A stretch of 41,497 nt of DNA from an uncultured Prevotellaceae bacterium (GTDB lineage: Bacteria > Bacteroidota > Bacteroidia > Bacteroidales > Bacteroidaceae), in NCBI GenBank assembly GCA_902774815.1, contig CACYJV010000030.1:1-41497 (forward strand), in the 5' to 3' direction. A program made the position numbers and the translations under genes. Of the stretch, positions 25,266 through 35,412 are shown piece after piece. Position 1 is the first letter of the stretch, and every line of letters begins with the position of its first letter. The notes beneath the pieces are model-generated. The model did no database searches. It saw nothing but the letters and a program-made list of their open reading frames with translations, and was not told the DNA's origin.

Positions 25266-27301
25266 GCTATCTTACAGACGGTTCCTTTCTCGCCATCAGC
25301 CGTGGCAGTCTGCACCATATAGACGCCCGAAGCTACGCGTTTTCCGTTTCTTTGGTCACAGCCGTCCCACGTGAAGGTACCTCCGTTGGAGCGACCTTCA
25401 GCAACAAGAGTGCCATTGGCCGTCACTATCTTCACATCGGCATTGTATGTAAGTCCCGTCACGGTGATAAGTCCTGTGTAATCGGGGCGTACAGGATTGG
25501 GATAGGCATAGACGTTGTCCTTCGTCATCTTTTCTGAGACGGCACTGGCATCGCTCATGAACGAGCAAAGGCCGCGATCGGTGCCGAAGAACACTTCGCC
25601 CGTCTTGTCGTTGATAGCGATGGCTTGCAGCGTGTTGCTCAACAGCGGTGAGTTCTCAGCCGTGAAGTGGTGTATCTGTGTGATATTGTCTGCGCCCATC
25701 AGGTAGACGCCATTCTCTTTGGTAATGAACCACTTCCGATTGCCTCCATCTACGGCGATACCCGATATGTCGACGCCGCTGAGCAGGTAGTCGGCGTAGT
25801 TAGTACCATCGTTACGCGGCACCTTAACCTGTATAAATTCGGGGTTATCCTCATTGATGTCCTCGGCCTTCAGCATGAGTGGACCCACGTTGGTGCCAAT
25901 CCAGATATTGCCTTCCAGGTCTTCGGCCACGCATTGCACGGTGTTCACCTCCACACGTGTGCCGTCTTCATTGATGAAGTAGGTAAAAGTGTGCAGTTTT
26001 TCGGTATTGATGTTGTACCAAATCAGTGCCGTATTGATCCAATGGTTATTGCAGAACCACAGTAAACCTCGACTATCGAACATCAGGTCTTGCAGATAGC
26101 CCATCGTACGCTCATCGTCCATCATGAGTTCGTCGCTGTAGATTTCCTTCCAGGTGCCGTCCTTACGAAGAACGATGATGGGTGCTTTCTTCGACTGGCT
26201 GTGTACTGTCCACAGATTGCCTTCTTTGTCGAACAAAATGCTTTGCACCAGAACATAGTTGGGATTGTTGTCGGGAATAGCTGAGCCGTATGGGCTGTTT
26301 TTGAGGCCCCAGTAGTTGGCGAAAACACCATTTTTGAACTCGTAAAGACCTGTCTTACCAGCCGAGAAGACGCGTGTTGGGTCTGTGGGGTCGATGTCGA
26401 GCGTCGTCATATCTTCGAAATGGACGCCGGTAATGCTTTCCAGTGAGTCCTGATAGATGATCCACTGGTCGTTGTCGAGCACTTGCACGACACCCATGTT
26501 TTGTCTTTCCATGCCAAACTCAAAGCCACCGCTGGTGGTATAGAGTCGGTCGTTGGCGTATTTCAGGAATCCGAAGTTGTTATAGCGTGGCCCATCGGTG
26601 GACAACGTGCGCAGTTGGCCAATGTATTGGTCCCACACCGACGTATCTTTGTTGAAGATATTGGCTGGATAACTGGTGGTCAGGCTCCAGTTTTTGGTAT
26701 CGATGAGGTTGTTGTTCATCTGTGCCTGATAGACGCCATTATTGGTTTTGGCATAGATAGTGTTACCACTGATGGCCACTTGCGTGACGTTTACGTTCAG
26801 CTGATAGGTGTCACTGAACTCGGCTTTGTTCATATTCACCTTCACAACGCCCAGTCCTGTGGCAAGGTAGGCATACTGATCGTAAATGTAGATGCTGTTG
26901 ATGGTCTTGTCAGCGATGGTCGCCTTATGGTAATACTCCGACATATTCATCGTGTTACCATTTGCTTCCAATAGGTCGATGTTATTGTTTTGGTAGGCGA
27001 TGAGCAGTTTCTTCACCTTGTTGTTCCATGCTATATGCTTGATGCTGCAGTCGTTCAGCACGTCCATCTTACTGAATGTCTGGATGCTATTGTCAACAGT
27101 ATTATAGGCAAAGAGATTGTTGCTGGCCAGTACATAGAGCACGTCGCCACCCTTTTCAATTTCAGTGATGTTATGATAGGACAGGTAGGCCTTCCACGAA
27201 CCTATGGAACCCGCCCTGCAAGGCAACACGACAGCATAGCAACATGCCAGCAAGGCAATGCTGAAAACAGTCCTTTTCAAGAGATATAGATGTCTGATCA
27301 T
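25253..27301 (-). CDS. porZ: PorZ-like type IX secretion system beta-propeller protein
   Basis: A 682-residue exported protein with a signal peptide (about 1-30), two stretches of beta-propeller repeats (DVLYVLASNNLFAYNTVDNSI, LLIAYQNNNIDLL, GNTIYAKTNNGVYQ, then EGNLWTVHSQSK, RGLLWFCNN, EGNIWIGTNVG, NRKWFITKENGVYLMG, TGEVFFGTDRGLCSF) and a C-terminal type IX sorting domain (VYAYPNPVRPDYTGLI ... GVYMVQTAT). This arrangement matches PorZ, a surface component of the attachment complex that helps deliver lipopolysaccharide to cargo during sortase processing. It is consistent with the exported cargo genes in the window. A two-component-type propeller protein is the alternative. A purine-rich AAGGAAAG site precedes the ATG. 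Confidence 0.82.
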   Translation of the reverse strand: MIRHLYLLKRTVFSIALLACCYAVVLPCRAGSIGSWKAYLSYHNITEIEKGGDVLYVLASNNLFAYNTVDNSIQTFSKMDVLNDCSIKHIAWNNKVKKLLIAYQNNNIDLLEANGNTMNMSEYYHKATIADKTINSIYIYDQYAYLATGLGVVKVNMNKAEFSDTYQLNVNVTQVAISGNTIYAKTNNGVYQAQMNNNLIDTKNWSLTTSYPANIFNKDTSVWDQYIGQLRTLSTDGPRYNNFGFLKYANDRLYTTSGGFEFGMERQNMGVVQVLDNDQWIIYQDSLESITGVHFEDMTTLDIDPTDPTRVFSAGKTGLYEFKNGVFANYWGLKNSPYGSAIPDNNPNYVLVQSILFDKEGNLWTVHSQSKKAPIIVLRKDGTWKEIYSDELMMDDERTMGYLQDLMFDSRGLLWFCNNHWINTALIWYNINTEKLHTFTYFINEDGTRVEVNTVQCVAEDLEGNIWIGTNVGPLMLKAEDINEDNPEFIQVKVPRNDGTNYADYLLSGVDISGIAVDGGNRKWFITKENGVYLMGADNITQIHHFTAENSPLLSNTLQAIAINDKTGEVFFGTDRGLCSFMSDASAVSEKMTKDNVYAYPNPVRPDYTGLITVTGLTYNADVKIVTANGTLVAEGRSNGGTFTWDGCDQRNGKRVASGVYMVQTATADGEKGTVCKIAIVR

Positions 27302-27349
27302 GTTTCTTTCCTTATAGTCCTCGTTAGTTGTGTTACCTTTTTGAGTGTG

Positions 27350-27943
27350 CTATTGCAGCAGGAAGTCGGCCAGTTTCCTGACGGCGCGGGCACGGTGCGA
27401 GATGCTATTCTTCACGTCCATGCCCAGTTCGGCAAACGAAAGGTCGTAGCCGTCGGGCACAAAGATGGGGTCATAGCCGAATCCCTCACTGCCTTTCTTC
27501 TCGCGGGCAATGTGTCCTTCGACGATTCCGTCAAAGATTTCCTCTCTCCACTTGCCGTTTTCCTCTAACAATAACGCAATGACGGTGCGAAATCGTGCAC
27601 GACGATTGTTATTATTTCCTAATTTTAGCAATAATTTTCGCATATTGGCCTCGCTGTCGTGGTCGGTTCCTTCGGCATAGCGGGCACTGTGCACACCTGG
27701 CTCACCGCCCAACGCATCCACTTCCAGGCCTGTGTCGTCGGCAAAGCAGCTCACGTGATAGTGGTCGACGATGTATTGCGCCTTCTGCAGGGCGTTTTCC
27801 TGCAGCGTGTCGTGGTCTTCAGGAATCTCTTCGTGGCAACCAATGTCGGCAAGCGACAAAATTTGGAAGTCATTGCCCAGTATCTGCCGGATTTCGTCCA
27901 GCTTATGCTGGTTGTTCGTTGCGAAAACGATTCTCTTCATCAT
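27350..27943 (-). CDS. rdgB: RdgB/HAM1 family non-canonical purine NTP pyrophosphatase
   Basis: About 197 residues from the ATG at 27943; a second ATG follows directly at 27940. The frame stays open upstream to a TTG at 28024, but that part is a translated heptamer repeat (VIGNRLK-type units) and is not accepted. Signatures: [16 protein letters not shown] at the N terminus, [27 protein letters not shown]-like (here [12 protein letters not shown]), [20 protein letters not shown], and [17 protein letters not shown]. The enzyme hydrolyses ITP, dITP and XTP to monophosphates, keeping deaminated purines out of nucleic acids. Cytosolic, normal length. It lies between yitT and porZ on the same strand. 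Confidence 0.95.
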   Translation of the reverse strand: MMKRIVFATNNQHKLDEIRQILGNDFQILSLADIGCHEEIPEDHDTLQENALQKAQYIVDHYHVSCFADDTGLEVDALGGEPGVHSARYAEGTDHDSEANMRKLLLKLGNNNNRRARFRTVIALLLEENGKWREEIFDGIVEGHIAREKKGSEGFGYDPIFVPDGYDLSFAELGMDVKNSISHRARAVRKLADFLLQ

Positions 27944-27961
27944 AGCTTTATTACCTATTTC

Positions 27962-28024
27962 CTTTAACCTATTACCTATAATCTTTAACCTATTACCTAT
28001 AACCTTTAACCTATTACCTATCAA
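27962..28024. repeat. heptamer-based tandem repeat (3 x 21 bp)
   Basis: Three near-perfect 21-bp copies, each made of three 7-bp words (CTTTAAC, CTATTAC, CTATAAT and close variants), fill the gap between yitT and rdgB. A decayed fourth copy runs toward the rdgB start. Because 21 is a multiple of three, the minus strand reads as a repeated 7-residue peptide, which creates a false N-terminal extension of rdgB. Confidence 0.88.
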
Positions 28025-28953
28025 TCCTCCTTGCTCTGCGTCTTCACCTTAATGGTATCGAAGCCCTCACCATAGACACCGATAACGGCACTCTGCGAGA
28101 CGAAAGCGTTCGGGTCGATGGTTTTGATGATTCGGAATATCATAGAGCTCTCGTTTTTCTTTGCCAGGATGCAGAGAACCTTTCGTTCCTGACCTGTGTA
28201 CCAGCCATGTCCATCGAGAATAGTGACGCCATGTTCCATCTTCGTGCCTATCTCGTAGGCTATTTCCTGGTATTTCTTTGAGAAAATGAGGAACTGTACC
28301 GACGAGCGACGACGGTTATAGATGTAGTCGAGCATGTAGTTTTCGATGACCATGGTGCAGAAACCGAACACCACCATATAGCCTCGTTGCAGCATCGTGC
28401 CGAATTGGGGGATGAAAAGACATGATCCGATGATGACGAAGTCGAGCAATAGCAACACCGTGCCCAGCGACATGTTGTAGAACTTGTTCACGGAAGCGGC
28501 AATGATGTCAGATCCACCCGTAGAGCCATTGTTTACGAAGACAATACCCAAGGCCGAGCCCGTCATCATACAGCCTATGACCAGCGACATGAAGTCCTGA
28601 CCTTCGCCAAGTATCTTCACCATTTTTCCAGCGTCGTCGTGTGGGACTAGTTCCTTCATGAACCAAAGCAGGAAAGTCAGCATGAAGATGGCGTAGATGG
28701 TCTTCATCAAGAACTTAGCACCCAGGATGCGGAGTGCCATGATGAGCAATGCCGCATTGACGAGGAAATAGGTGTACTGGTTAGGTATCTGTGTGGCATA
28801 CTGAACGATGGCAGCCACACCGGCAACGCCTCCCGTGACGATTTCGTAAGGCATCAGGAAGAAGGTGAAACCGAAAGCATAGAGGATGAGGCCAAAGGTT
28901 ATACCTGCGTAATCCCTGGCCTCGCTCCACATAAGTTTCTTATCAATTGTCAT
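28021..28953 (-). CDS. YitT family (DUF2179) membrane protein
   Basis: A 310-residue inner-membrane protein with a YitT_membrane domain of five or six hydrophobic segments (residues about 15-215: [54 protein letters not shown], then [18 protein letters not shown]) and a C-terminal cytosolic DUF2179 domain (about 235-305: [27 protein letters not shown] ... [24 protein letters not shown]). Proposed roles in the family include transport, but the substrate is unknown. Its stop codon touches the heptamer repeat. Another heptamer repeat lies in the 48-bp gap to leuS. Confidence 0.92.
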   Translation of the reverse strand: MTIDKKLMWSEARDYAGITFGLILYAFGFTFFLMPYEIVTGGVAGVAAIVQYATQIPNQYTYFLVNAALLIMALRILGAKFLMKTIYAIFMLTFLLWFMKELVPHDDAGKMVKILGEGQDFMSLVIGCMMTGSALGIVFVNNGSTGGSDIIAASVNKFYNMSLGTVLLLLDFVIIGSCLFIPQFGTMLQRGYMVVFGFCTMVIENYMLDYIYNRRRSSVQFLIFSKKYQEIAYEIGTKMEHGVTILDGHGWYTGQERKVLCILAKKNESSMIFRIIKTIDPNAFVSQSAVIGVYGEGFDTIKVKTQSKED

Positions 28954-28964
28954 GGCATAGAATA

Positions 28965-28999
28965 GTTGAGAGTTTAGAGTTGACAGTTGAGAGTCATGA
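28965..28999. repeat. heptamer tandem repeat upstream of yitT
   Basis: Five 7-bp units in a row: GTTGAGA, GTTTAGA, GTTGACA, GTTGAGA, GTCATGA. They occupy most of the 48-bp gap between leuS and yitT. Similar heptamer runs lie at 18081-18108 and 27962-28024. Confidence 0.8.
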
Positions 29000-29001
29000 G
29001 T

Positions 29002-31854
29002 CTATTTGATGACGATGTTCACCATGCGTTTCGGTACGATGATGACCTTCACTACCTGCTTGCCCTCCATATATTTCTGAGCGCGTTCGTCGCCCATCAC
29101 GGCTGCTTGGATAGTGGCGTTGTCGGCATCGGCGGCAAACTCCATGTCAAAACGTGTCTTACCGTTGAAGGCAACGCCCAGGCGGACGGTGTTCTCCACG
29201 AGGTATTCCTCGTTCCACTCAGGCCACTGTGCATCGCAAACCGATCCTTCGCCACCCAGCATCTGCCAGAGTTCCTCGGCAATGTGTGGTGCAAACGGGG
29301 CGATAAGTACGCTCAGCGTACGCATGATGCTGCGGTTTCGGCACTTCAACTGCGACAGTTCGTTGACGCAAATCATGAAGGCCGAGATGGAAGTGTTATA
29401 GGAGAATACCTCAATGTCCTGCGACACCTTCTTGATGAGCTTGTGCAGCGCCTTCAACTCAGCAGGCGAGGCTGTTGCGTTTGTTGCGATGGAATCGCAA
29501 CATACAGAACTGCAGAGGTTCCAGAACTTCTTCAGGAAGCGGTGGCAGCCGTCGATGCCGTTCGTATCCCAAGGTTTCGACTGCTCAACGGGGCCGAGGA
29601 ACATCTCGTAGAGGCGCAATGTGTCGGCACCGTAGCGCTCAACGATCATATCGGGGTTCACGACGTTGAACATCGACTTCGACATCTTCTCGATAGCCCA
29701 TCCACAGACATATTTGTCGTTCTCCAGCACAAATTCGGCATCCTGATATTCAGGGCGCCAGGCCTTGAAAGCTTCCAGATCGAGCACGTCTGCCGACACG
29801 ATGTTTACGTCAACGTGAATAGGAGTGTAGTCGCCGTCGGCAGCAGGACGCTGCTTCATGATATTATAGCTGACGAATACCGGATGGCCGGCCTCTTCGC
29901 TGGCTTTGTTGTCGCGATAGACGAAGTTCGAACGACCTTGTATCATGCCTTGGTTGACCAGTTTCTTGAAGGGTTCCTCCACCTTGCTCACGCCGAGGTC
30001 ATAGAGGAACTTGTTCCAATAGCGTGAGTAGATGAGGTGACCGGTAGCATGTTCGGAGCCGCCCACATAGAGATCGACGTTCTGCCAGTACGTGGCAGCC
30101 TCTTCAGAGAGCAGGGCTGTCGTGTTGTGGGGATCCATATAGCGCAGGTAATAGGCGCTGGAGCCTGCAAAACCAGGCATGGTGCAGAGTTCAAGCGGGA
30201 AGACGGTCACGTTGTCAATCAGGTTTTTGTCGACCACCTGACGGTTTTCTTCATCCCAAGCCCAGCGTTGTGCATTGCCAAGGGGCGGTTCGCCGGTGGC
30301 AGTGGGCTGATAGGTCTCCACCTCGGGCAACTCCAGGGGCAGACACTCTTCGGGTAACATGTAGGGCATGCCGTCTTTGTAATAGACAGGGAACGGTTCT
30401 CCCCAGTAGCGCTGGCGCGAGAAAATGGCGTCACGCAGGCGGTAGTTCACCTTGACACGGCCAAGTCCCTTCTCGGTGACATACTTTTTCGTGGCAGCAA
30501 TGGCCTCTTTCACGGTAAGACCGTTCAGCGAGAACTCGCCATTCGATGAGTTTGTCATGATGCCTTCCTTGGCATCGAAGCTCTCTTCCGATATGTCGGC
30601 ACCTTCGATGAGCGGGATGATGGGCAGATCGAAGTGCTTGGCGAAGGCATAGTCGCGTGAGTCGTGGGCAGGCACGGCCATAATGGCACCGGTACCATAG
30701 CCAGCCAGCACGTATTCGGCAATCCAGATGGGTATTTCCTTGCCTGTCAGCGGGTTGATGGCATAGCTTCCCGAGAACACACCAGTCACGCGGTGATCCA
30801 TCTGACGCTCGCGCTCGGTGCGTTTCTTCACGTAGGCGAGGTATTCGTCAACTGCCTGCTTCTGATCGGGAGTTGTCAGCTGCTGAACGAGTTCACTTTC
30901 AGGAGCCAGCACCATGAATGTCACACCGAAAATGGTATCGGCACGAGTGGTGAAGATGGTGAACGACAGGTCGCTATTGGCCACTTTGAACTGCATCTCG
31001 GTACCTTCCGAGCGGCCAATCCAGTTGCGCTGGGTTTCCTTCAGCGACTCTGTCCAGTCAATGGTGTCGAGTCCGTCGAGCAAACGCTGTGCATAGGCAC
31101 TCACACGAAGGCACCACTGACGCATCTTCTTCTGAACGACGGGGTAACCGCCACGTACCGAGACGCCATCGACCACTTCGTCGTTGGCCAACACGGTGCC
31201 CAGCTCCTGGCACCAGTTCACCATCGTCTCGCCAAGGTAGGCCAAACGGTAGTTCATGAGCACCTCCTGCTTCTTCTGTTCGGAGTAGTTGTTCCACTCA
31301 TCGGCCGTGAACGAGAGTTCTTCCGACTGGGCTACGTCGAGTCCTTCAGTGCCTTTTTCGGCGAAATGGCCAATCAGCAGTTCAATAGGCTGTGCCTTTT
31401 GACAGCGATTACAGTAGAACGAATTGAACATCTTTTGGAATGCCCACTGCGTCCAATGGTAGTAACCGGGCTCACAGGTGCGCACTTCGCGGCTCCAGTC
31501 GAACGAAAAGCCTATCTTATCCAGCTGTTGGCGATAGCGATTGATGTTCTCTTCGGTGGTGATGGCAGGATGCTGACCTGTCTGAATGGCATATTGCTCG
31601 GCAGGAAGTCCATAGGCATCGTAGCCCATCGGGTTCAGCACGTTGAAGCCTTTCAGTCGCTTGTAGCGTGCATAGATATCGCTGGCGATGTATCCCAGCG
31701 GATGACCCACATGCAAACCGGCACCGCTGGGGTAGGGGAACATGTTGAGTACGTAGAATTTCTGCTTGGTTTTGTCTTCCGTGACGCGATAGGTATGTTG
31801 TTCAACCCAGCGCTGTTGCCACTTCTTCTCAATCTCTCTGAAATTATAGTCCAT
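29002..31854 (-). CDS. leuS: leucyl-tRNA synthetase
   Basis: A 950-residue class I aminoacyl-tRNA synthetase that charges tRNA-Leu. The HIGH motif appears as HVGH at residues 48-51 in [17 protein letters not shown], and KMSKS is at 723-727. Between them lies the editing (CP1) domain ([22 protein letters not shown] ... [19 protein letters not shown]), so post-transfer editing looks intact. The anticodon-binding and C-terminal domains fill the rest ([40 protein letters not shown]). Length is usual for Bacteroidetes enzymes. A TATCTTTG promoter box lies 45 bp upstream of the start. The long antisense open frames within it are shadows. Confidence 0.97.
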   Translation of the reverse strand: MDYNFREIEKKWQQRWVEQHTYRVTEDKTKQKFYVLNMFPYPSGAGLHVGHPLGYIASDIYARYKRLKGFNVLNPMGYDAYGLPAEQYAIQTGQHPAITTEENINRYRQQLDKIGFSFDWSREVRTCEPGYYHWTQWAFQKMFNSFYCNRCQKAQPIELLIGHFAEKGTEGLDVAQSEELSFTADEWNNYSEQKKQEVLMNYRLAYLGETMVNWCQELGTVLANDEVVDGVSVRGGYPVVQKKMRQWCLRVSAYAQRLLDGLDTIDWTESLKETQRNWIGRSEGTEMQFKVANSDLSFTIFTTRADTIFGVTFMVLAPESELVQQLTTPDQKQAVDEYLAYVKKRTERERQMDHRVTGVFSGSYAINPLTGKEIPIWIAEYVLAGYGTGAIMAVPAHDSRDYAFAKHFDLPIIPLIEGADISEESFDAKEGIMTNSSNGEFSLNGLTVKEAIAATKKYVTEKGLGRVKVNYRLRDAIFSRQRYWGEPFPVYYKDGMPYMLPEECLPLELPEVETYQPTATGEPPLGNAQRWAWDEENRQVVDKNLIDNVTVFPLELCTMPGFAGSSAYYLRYMDPHNTTALLSEEAATYWQNVDLYVGGSEHATGHLIYSRYWNKFLYDLGVSKVEEPFKKLVNQGMIQGRSNFVYRDNKASEEAGHPVFVSYNIMKQRPAADGDYTPIHVDVNIVSADVLDLEAFKAWRPEYQDAEFVLENDKYVCGWAIEKMSKSMFNVVNPDMIVERYGADTLRLYEMFLGPVEQSKPWDTNGIDGCHRFLKKFWNLCSSVCCDSIATNATASPAELKALHKLIKKVSQDIEVFSYNTSISAFMICVNELSQLKCRNRSIMRTLSVLIAPFAPHIAEELWQMLGGEGSVCDAQWPEWNEEYLVENTVRLGVAFNGKTRFDMEFAADADNATIQAAVMGDERAQKYMEGKQVVKVIIVPKRMVNIVIK

Positions 31855-31899
31855 ACGTTTTTTAAGAAAGTTTTATGGTTGATTTTTTCAATTTCCGTG

Positions 31900-31907
31900 C
31901 AAAGATA
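31900..31907 (-). promoter_or_regulatory. -7 promoter box for leuS
   Basis: The minus strand reads TATCTTTG followed by CA, the same form as the boxes at 4160 and 15810. The -33 region is not clear. Confidence 0.65.
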
Positions 31908-32044
31908 CAAAAAAAACGGCACACACCTTATTATAAAGGCAGTTTTTTCTATTTTCGAGTGTTCATAATGGCTTTTGCAACTCGCAAATCCCACCCATTT
32001 ACATGCATCTGGCAGTTTTTCTACAAGGCTTATACGGTGTCGCT

Positions 32045-32167
32045 AAACCTGTGCTTTCACCCTTCTAAACCTATGCTTTTGCCCCTCTAAACCTATGCGT
32101 TCGTCCCTCTAAACCAGTGCTTTCGCTCAACAAAACCAGTGCTTTATTTCTATTAAACCTATTTTTT
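32045..32167. repeat. 22-bp-period palindromic repeat array 3
   Basis: Six units start at 32045, 32067, 32089, 32111, 32133 and 32155, each exactly 22 bp apart. Cores are AAACCTGTGCTTT, AAACCTATGCTTT, AAACCTATGCGTT, AAACCAGTGCTTT (twice) and a last unit ending in T-rich sequence. Compared with array 2, G at position 4 is replaced by C, so the palindrome is weakened while the period is kept. It lies in the 430-bp divergent gap between leuS and the thioredoxin gene, just upstream of the latter's promoter. The remainder of the gap holds only the two promoters and an AT-rich leader. Confidence 0.9.
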
Positions 32168-32201
32168 TGGCGATGAATGGCATTATTCTGTTTTTTTTTC
32201 C

Positions 32202-32209
32202 TAACTTTG
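32202..32209 (+). promoter_or_regulatory. -7 promoter box for the thioredoxin operon
   Basis: TAACTTTG followed by CA matches the Bacteroidetes -7 box, about 78 bp before the thioredoxin start codon. The region around -33 has only a weak TGG. It probably drives the run of exported-protein genes that follows. Confidence 0.6.
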
Positions 32210-32286
32210 CAGCGTGGTGTGCACGTGTGTGAACATCATTAAAGAATGTGGAAATAAGAATAATCAAACTTAAAAGCAGAAACACT

Positions 32287-32784
32287 ATGAAGAAAACCCT
32301 GTTCGCAGCAGCCATGATGCTGTTGGGCATTGCACTCGAAGTGGGTGCGCAACTGCCACAAGTAACCCTCAAAGACATCAACGGAAAGACCGTACGAACC
32401 GATACTTTGAACAATGGAGGCAAGCCCATGATCATCTCGTTCTTTGCCACTTGGTGCAAGCCATGCAATCGCGAACTCACCGCAATCAGCGAGGTGTACG
32501 ACGAATGGCAGGAGGAAACTGGCGTGAAAGTGGTGGCTATCAGCATCGACCAGGCACAGAACATCAACAAAGTGAAACCCCTCGTCGACCAGCACGAGTG
32601 GCCTTACGAGACGGTCTTGCTGGATCCTAACAGCGAACTGAAGCGCCAGCTGGGCATACAGATGATTCCCTACGTCCTGATTGTCGATGGCGAGGGTAAA
32701 ATCGTATACAAGCACAACGGCTATACCGAGGGTGCTGAGGAAGAACTCATAGAGAAAGTCAGGGAACTGGTAGCAGCTGAATAA
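32287..32784 (+). CDS. exported TlpA-like thioredoxin family protein
   Basis: About 165 residues from the ATG at 32287 (an upstream in-frame ATG at 32248 would bury the signal peptide). The signal peptide is MKKTLFAAAMMLLGIALEVGAQ, and the mature protein is a TlpA/ResA-type thioredoxin domain with WCKPC at 56-60 and the cis-Pro region QMIPYVLIVDGEGKIVYKHNGY near 125-145. It should act in the periplasm, reducing or exchanging disulfides. The DUF6029 gene begins 14 bp downstream, followed by two Omp28-like proteins that carry CxxC pairs, so these are its likely neighbours in function. Whether it is reducing or oxidising cannot be told. Confidence 0.92.
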   Translation: MKKTLFAAAMMLLGIALEVGAQLPQVTLKDINGKTVRTDTLNNGGKPMIISFFATWCKPCNRELTAISEVYDEWQEETGVKVVAISIDQAQNINKVKPLVDQHEWPYETVLLDPNSELKRQLGIQMIPYVLIVDGEGKIVYKHNGYTEGAEEELIEKVRELVAAE

Positions 32785-32798
32785 GAAAACGTAACCGT

Positions 32799-34475
32799 AT
32801 GAGAAAGACAACATGGATTGCTGCGCTCGCCGTGCTGACGGTAACTGCCGCCAATGCACAGAGTGACAACAAGGTAGTGGTGACGGGAAGCATCCAAAGC
32901 GACATCCTTATTCCGCAAGACGACGAGAAAATTGGTACCGAACACACCAGTGACTGGGCGCTGACCAATTCCTATGCCGACGTAAGCCTGCAGAGTAAGT
33001 ACATCGACGCAGGTGCCCGCTTCGAGTTTCTGGAGCATCCGCTGCCTGGATTCGAGAAGGATTTCAAGGGTTGGGGTGTGCCTAACGTCTACGTGAAGTT
33101 GAAGCGCGCCACCGAAAAGAGCCAGGCCGAACTGACGTTGGGTAACTTCTACGAGCAGTTTGGATCGGGTTTCATCCTGCGTACCTACGAAGAGCGCTCG
33201 CTGGGCATCGACAACTCGCTGCTCGGTGGCCGCATCATGTGGCAACCCATCCACGGACTGACCTTGAAAGGTGTCAGTGGCGTGCAGCGTCGCTATTGGG
33301 ACCTGAACAAAGCGTGGATCAATGGCGCCGACGTTGAACTGAATGTCGACCAGTGGATCAAGGCGATGGCCGAGGGAAACACCTACCTGACGCTCGGAGC
33401 ATCGGTGGTTAACAAACACGAGAATGCTGAACACGACGACGTCTTCGCATCGCCCATCTACAAACTGAACCTGCCTGAGAACGTCAATGCATGGGACGTG
33501 CGTGCCAACCTGTCGCACGGTGGTTTCAGCATGCTGGCTGAGTATGCCCAGAAGACGCAGGACCCGTCGTTCGATAATGGCTATATCTATCGCAAAGGCT
33601 ACGTGGCCATGCTCAGCAGTTCCTATTCGAAGCGCGGACTCAGCCTCTTGCTGCAGGCAAAGCGCTCGGACAACATGTCGTTCCGCTCGCGTCGCTCCAT
33701 GAATGGCACGTCGTCGTTCCTGAACCACCTGCCCGCCTTCACCATGGACCACACCTATACGCTGGCCGCCCTTTATCCTTATGCCACGCATCCTGAGGGT
33801 GAGTGGGCCTATCAGGCTGAGTTGGGCTACGTGTTCAAGAAGAAGACATTCCTTGGTGGTAAATATGGCACGAGCGTGAAGGTGAACTTCTCGCACGTAC
33901 ATGCCATCGACCAGTCGCCACGTGCCACAGAGGTGAGCCCAGGTCACTTCCTTACGGATGCCGGAAGCAACGGCTACGGATCGTCGTTCTGGAAGTGGGG
34001 CGACGAAACCTACTATCAGGACTTGAACGTACAGATTGATAAGCGACTCTCTCGCGACTTCAAACTCTTCCTGATGTACATGAACCAGCGCTACAACAAG
34101 ACGATTGTCGAGGGCGAAGGTGGCATGATCAACTCCAACATCTTCATCGCTGAAGGTAAGTACAAGATGAGTCGCAAACTCACGCTGCGCGGTGAGCTGC
34201 AGTATCTCACCACGAAGCAGGACGAAGGCGACTGGGCTTTCGCATTGCTCGAACTCTCATGGCTGCCCAATTGGATGTTTACCGTCTCCGACGAGTGGAA
34301 CTGTGGCGAGACCAACCTGCACTATTACCAGGGCTTGGTGACGTTCAACTACAAGTCGCACCGCATCCAGGCAGGCTACGGACGTACTCGTGCCGGCTAC
34401 AACTGCTCAGGTGGCGTCTGCAGATATGTGCCTGCCCAGAAGGGTTTCACCATTTCGTATAACTATAATTTCTAA
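32799..34475 (+). CDS. DUF6029 family outer-membrane-type protein
   Basis: A 558-residue protein with a signal peptide (about 1-20, ending AANAQ) and a long run of alternating hydrophobic/polar strands with aromatic girdles, ending in Phe (KGFTISYNYNF), which fits an outer-membrane beta-barrel. The stretch RFEFLEHPLPGFEKDFKGWGVPNVYVKLK ... LGNFYEQFGSGFILRTYEER is the part I recognise from DUF6029 proteins of Bacteroidales. A single late Cys pair (YNCSGGVCRYVP) near the C terminus could form a disulfide. It is 14 bp after the thioredoxin and 23 bp before an Omp28-like lipoprotein, suggesting one transcript. Function unknown. Confidence 0.82.
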   Translation: MRKTTWIAALAVLTVTAANAQSDNKVVVTGSIQSDILIPQDDEKIGTEHTSDWALTNSYADVSLQSKYIDAGARFEFLEHPLPGFEKDFKGWGVPNVYVKLKRATEKSQAELTLGNFYEQFGSGFILRTYEERSLGIDNSLLGGRIMWQPIHGLTLKGVSGVQRRYWDLNKAWINGADVELNVDQWIKAMAEGNTYLTLGASVVNKHENAEHDDVFASPIYKLNLPENVNAWDVRANLSHGGFSMLAEYAQKTQDPSFDNGYIYRKGYVAMLSSSYSKRGLSLLLQAKRSDNMSFRSRRSMNGTSSFLNHLPAFTMDHTYTLAALYPYATHPEGEWAYQAELGYVFKKKTFLGGKYGTSVKVNFSHVHAIDQSPRATEVSPGHFLTDAGSNGYGSSFWKWGDETYYQDLNVQIDKRLSRDFKLFLMYMNQRYNKTIVEGEGGMINSNIFIAEGKYKMSRKLTLRGELQYLTTKQDEGDWAFALLELSWLPNWMFTVSDEWNCGETNLHYYQGLVTFNYKSHRIQAGYGRTRAGYNCSGGVCRYVPAQKGFTISYNYNF

Positions 34476-34498
34476 TGGGGCGTCCCTATATTTGAACA

Positions 34499-35347
34499 AT
34501 GAATATGAAAAAGATATTTGTTTTTGCACTCATAGCAATCATGGGGACAGCTTGCTCCCATATCGACGAAGACGAACGCCTCATTTACGTGAAGCCTGCC
34601 GACGTGGCACGCGCCGTACTCATTGAGGACTTCACCGGACAGCGCTGCATTAACTGTCCTGCCGCTACCGATGTCATCCATCAACTGCAAGAAGCCTATG
34701 GCGACGACAAGATCATTGCCGTGGCTATTCATAGCGGACCCTTTGCCCATCGCTCCACGTTGACAAGTCCTTTCATCAGCGACCTCGGCACAGAGCAGGG
34801 CGATGACTACTTCAATCATTGGAACATCGAGGGCCAGCCTGGCGTGAAGATCAACCGCGGCGCACCTATCTACGACCCGTCGCAGTATGCTTCCGCCGTG
34901 AGCAAAGAGATGCAGAAGAATGCACCCGTAGCCATCGAGAATATATACGGCCAGTCGAACGGTGCCGGCCAGATGACTTTCAATATTGTCTTGGGCATGG
35001 CCACGGCTGACATCATTGGCAAGCTGCAGGTTTGGATAGTCGAAGACGGTATCAACAGCGAGGGTGGCAACCGCCTCTACACGCAGTTCTTCCCCAATAA
35101 CGTCACCGACGTGAACTACGTCCATAACCATGTGTTCCGCGCAAGCATCACCAACGACCCCTATGGCGATGACGTCAAACTGAAGTTAGGACAGCAATTG
35201 CCAGCCATATCCTATCAGGCAAAGCTCGCAGAGGGCTGGAAAAAGGAGAATCTCTCGCTGGTTGTGTTCATCTGGAACGAGGCTGAAGGTGTCCTGCAGG
35301 TCGCCCGTCGTGCCTTCAAAGACTTCGATGAGCCCACCCCACTCTAA
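34499..35347 (+). CDS. Omp28-related lipoprotein
   Basis: A 282-residue Omp28-family protein. The N terminus MNMKKIFVFALIAIMGTACS is a lipoprotein signal with Cys19 as the probable anchor; the in-frame ATG two codons later is an equally possible start. The family core begins VLIEDFTGQRCINCPAATDVIHQLQEAYGDDKIIAVAIHSGP, a thioredoxin-like strand with CINC at about 53-56, and continues with WIVEDGINSEGGN, VNYVHNHVFRASITNDPYGD and NLSLVVFIWNE. Omp28 proteins are surface-exposed and of unknown activity. It belongs to the thioredoxin-DUF6029 gene run and shares its core with the larger protein at 36098. Confidence 0.88.
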   Translation: MNMKKIFVFALIAIMGTACSHIDEDERLIYVKPADVARAVLIEDFTGQRCINCPAATDVIHQLQEAYGDDKIIAVAIHSGPFAHRSTLTSPFISDLGTEQGDDYFNHWNIEGQPGVKINRGAPIYDPSQYASAVSKEMQKNAPVAIENIYGQSNGAGQMTFNIVLGMATADIIGKLQVWIVEDGINSEGGNRLYTQFFPNNVTDVNYVHNHVFRASITNDPYGDDVKLKLGQQLPAISYQAKLAEGWKKENLSLVVFIWNEAEGVLQVARRAFKDFDEPTPL

Positions 35348-35412
35348 GCTATTGGGGTGGCGCTCGTCGCCTTTACATCCGATAATCAATAACAATTAAA
35401 ACAATAACGCTT

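Noticed and set aside
27944-28024. N-terminal extension of RdgB with repeated IGNRLK units
   Set aside because: It begins at a TTG, is pure translation of the heptamer repeat, and the family starts at the [10 protein letters not shown] segment.
28987-31968. Long plus-strand open frames opposite leuS (346 and 434 codons)
   Set aside because: They are antisense shadows of a fully conserved leuS and have no recognisable protein content.
32721-33947. A 408-codon minus-strand open frame over the DUF6029 gene
   Set aside because: It is antisense to a gene with a clear signal peptide and barrel pattern, and its composition is typical of a shadow frame.
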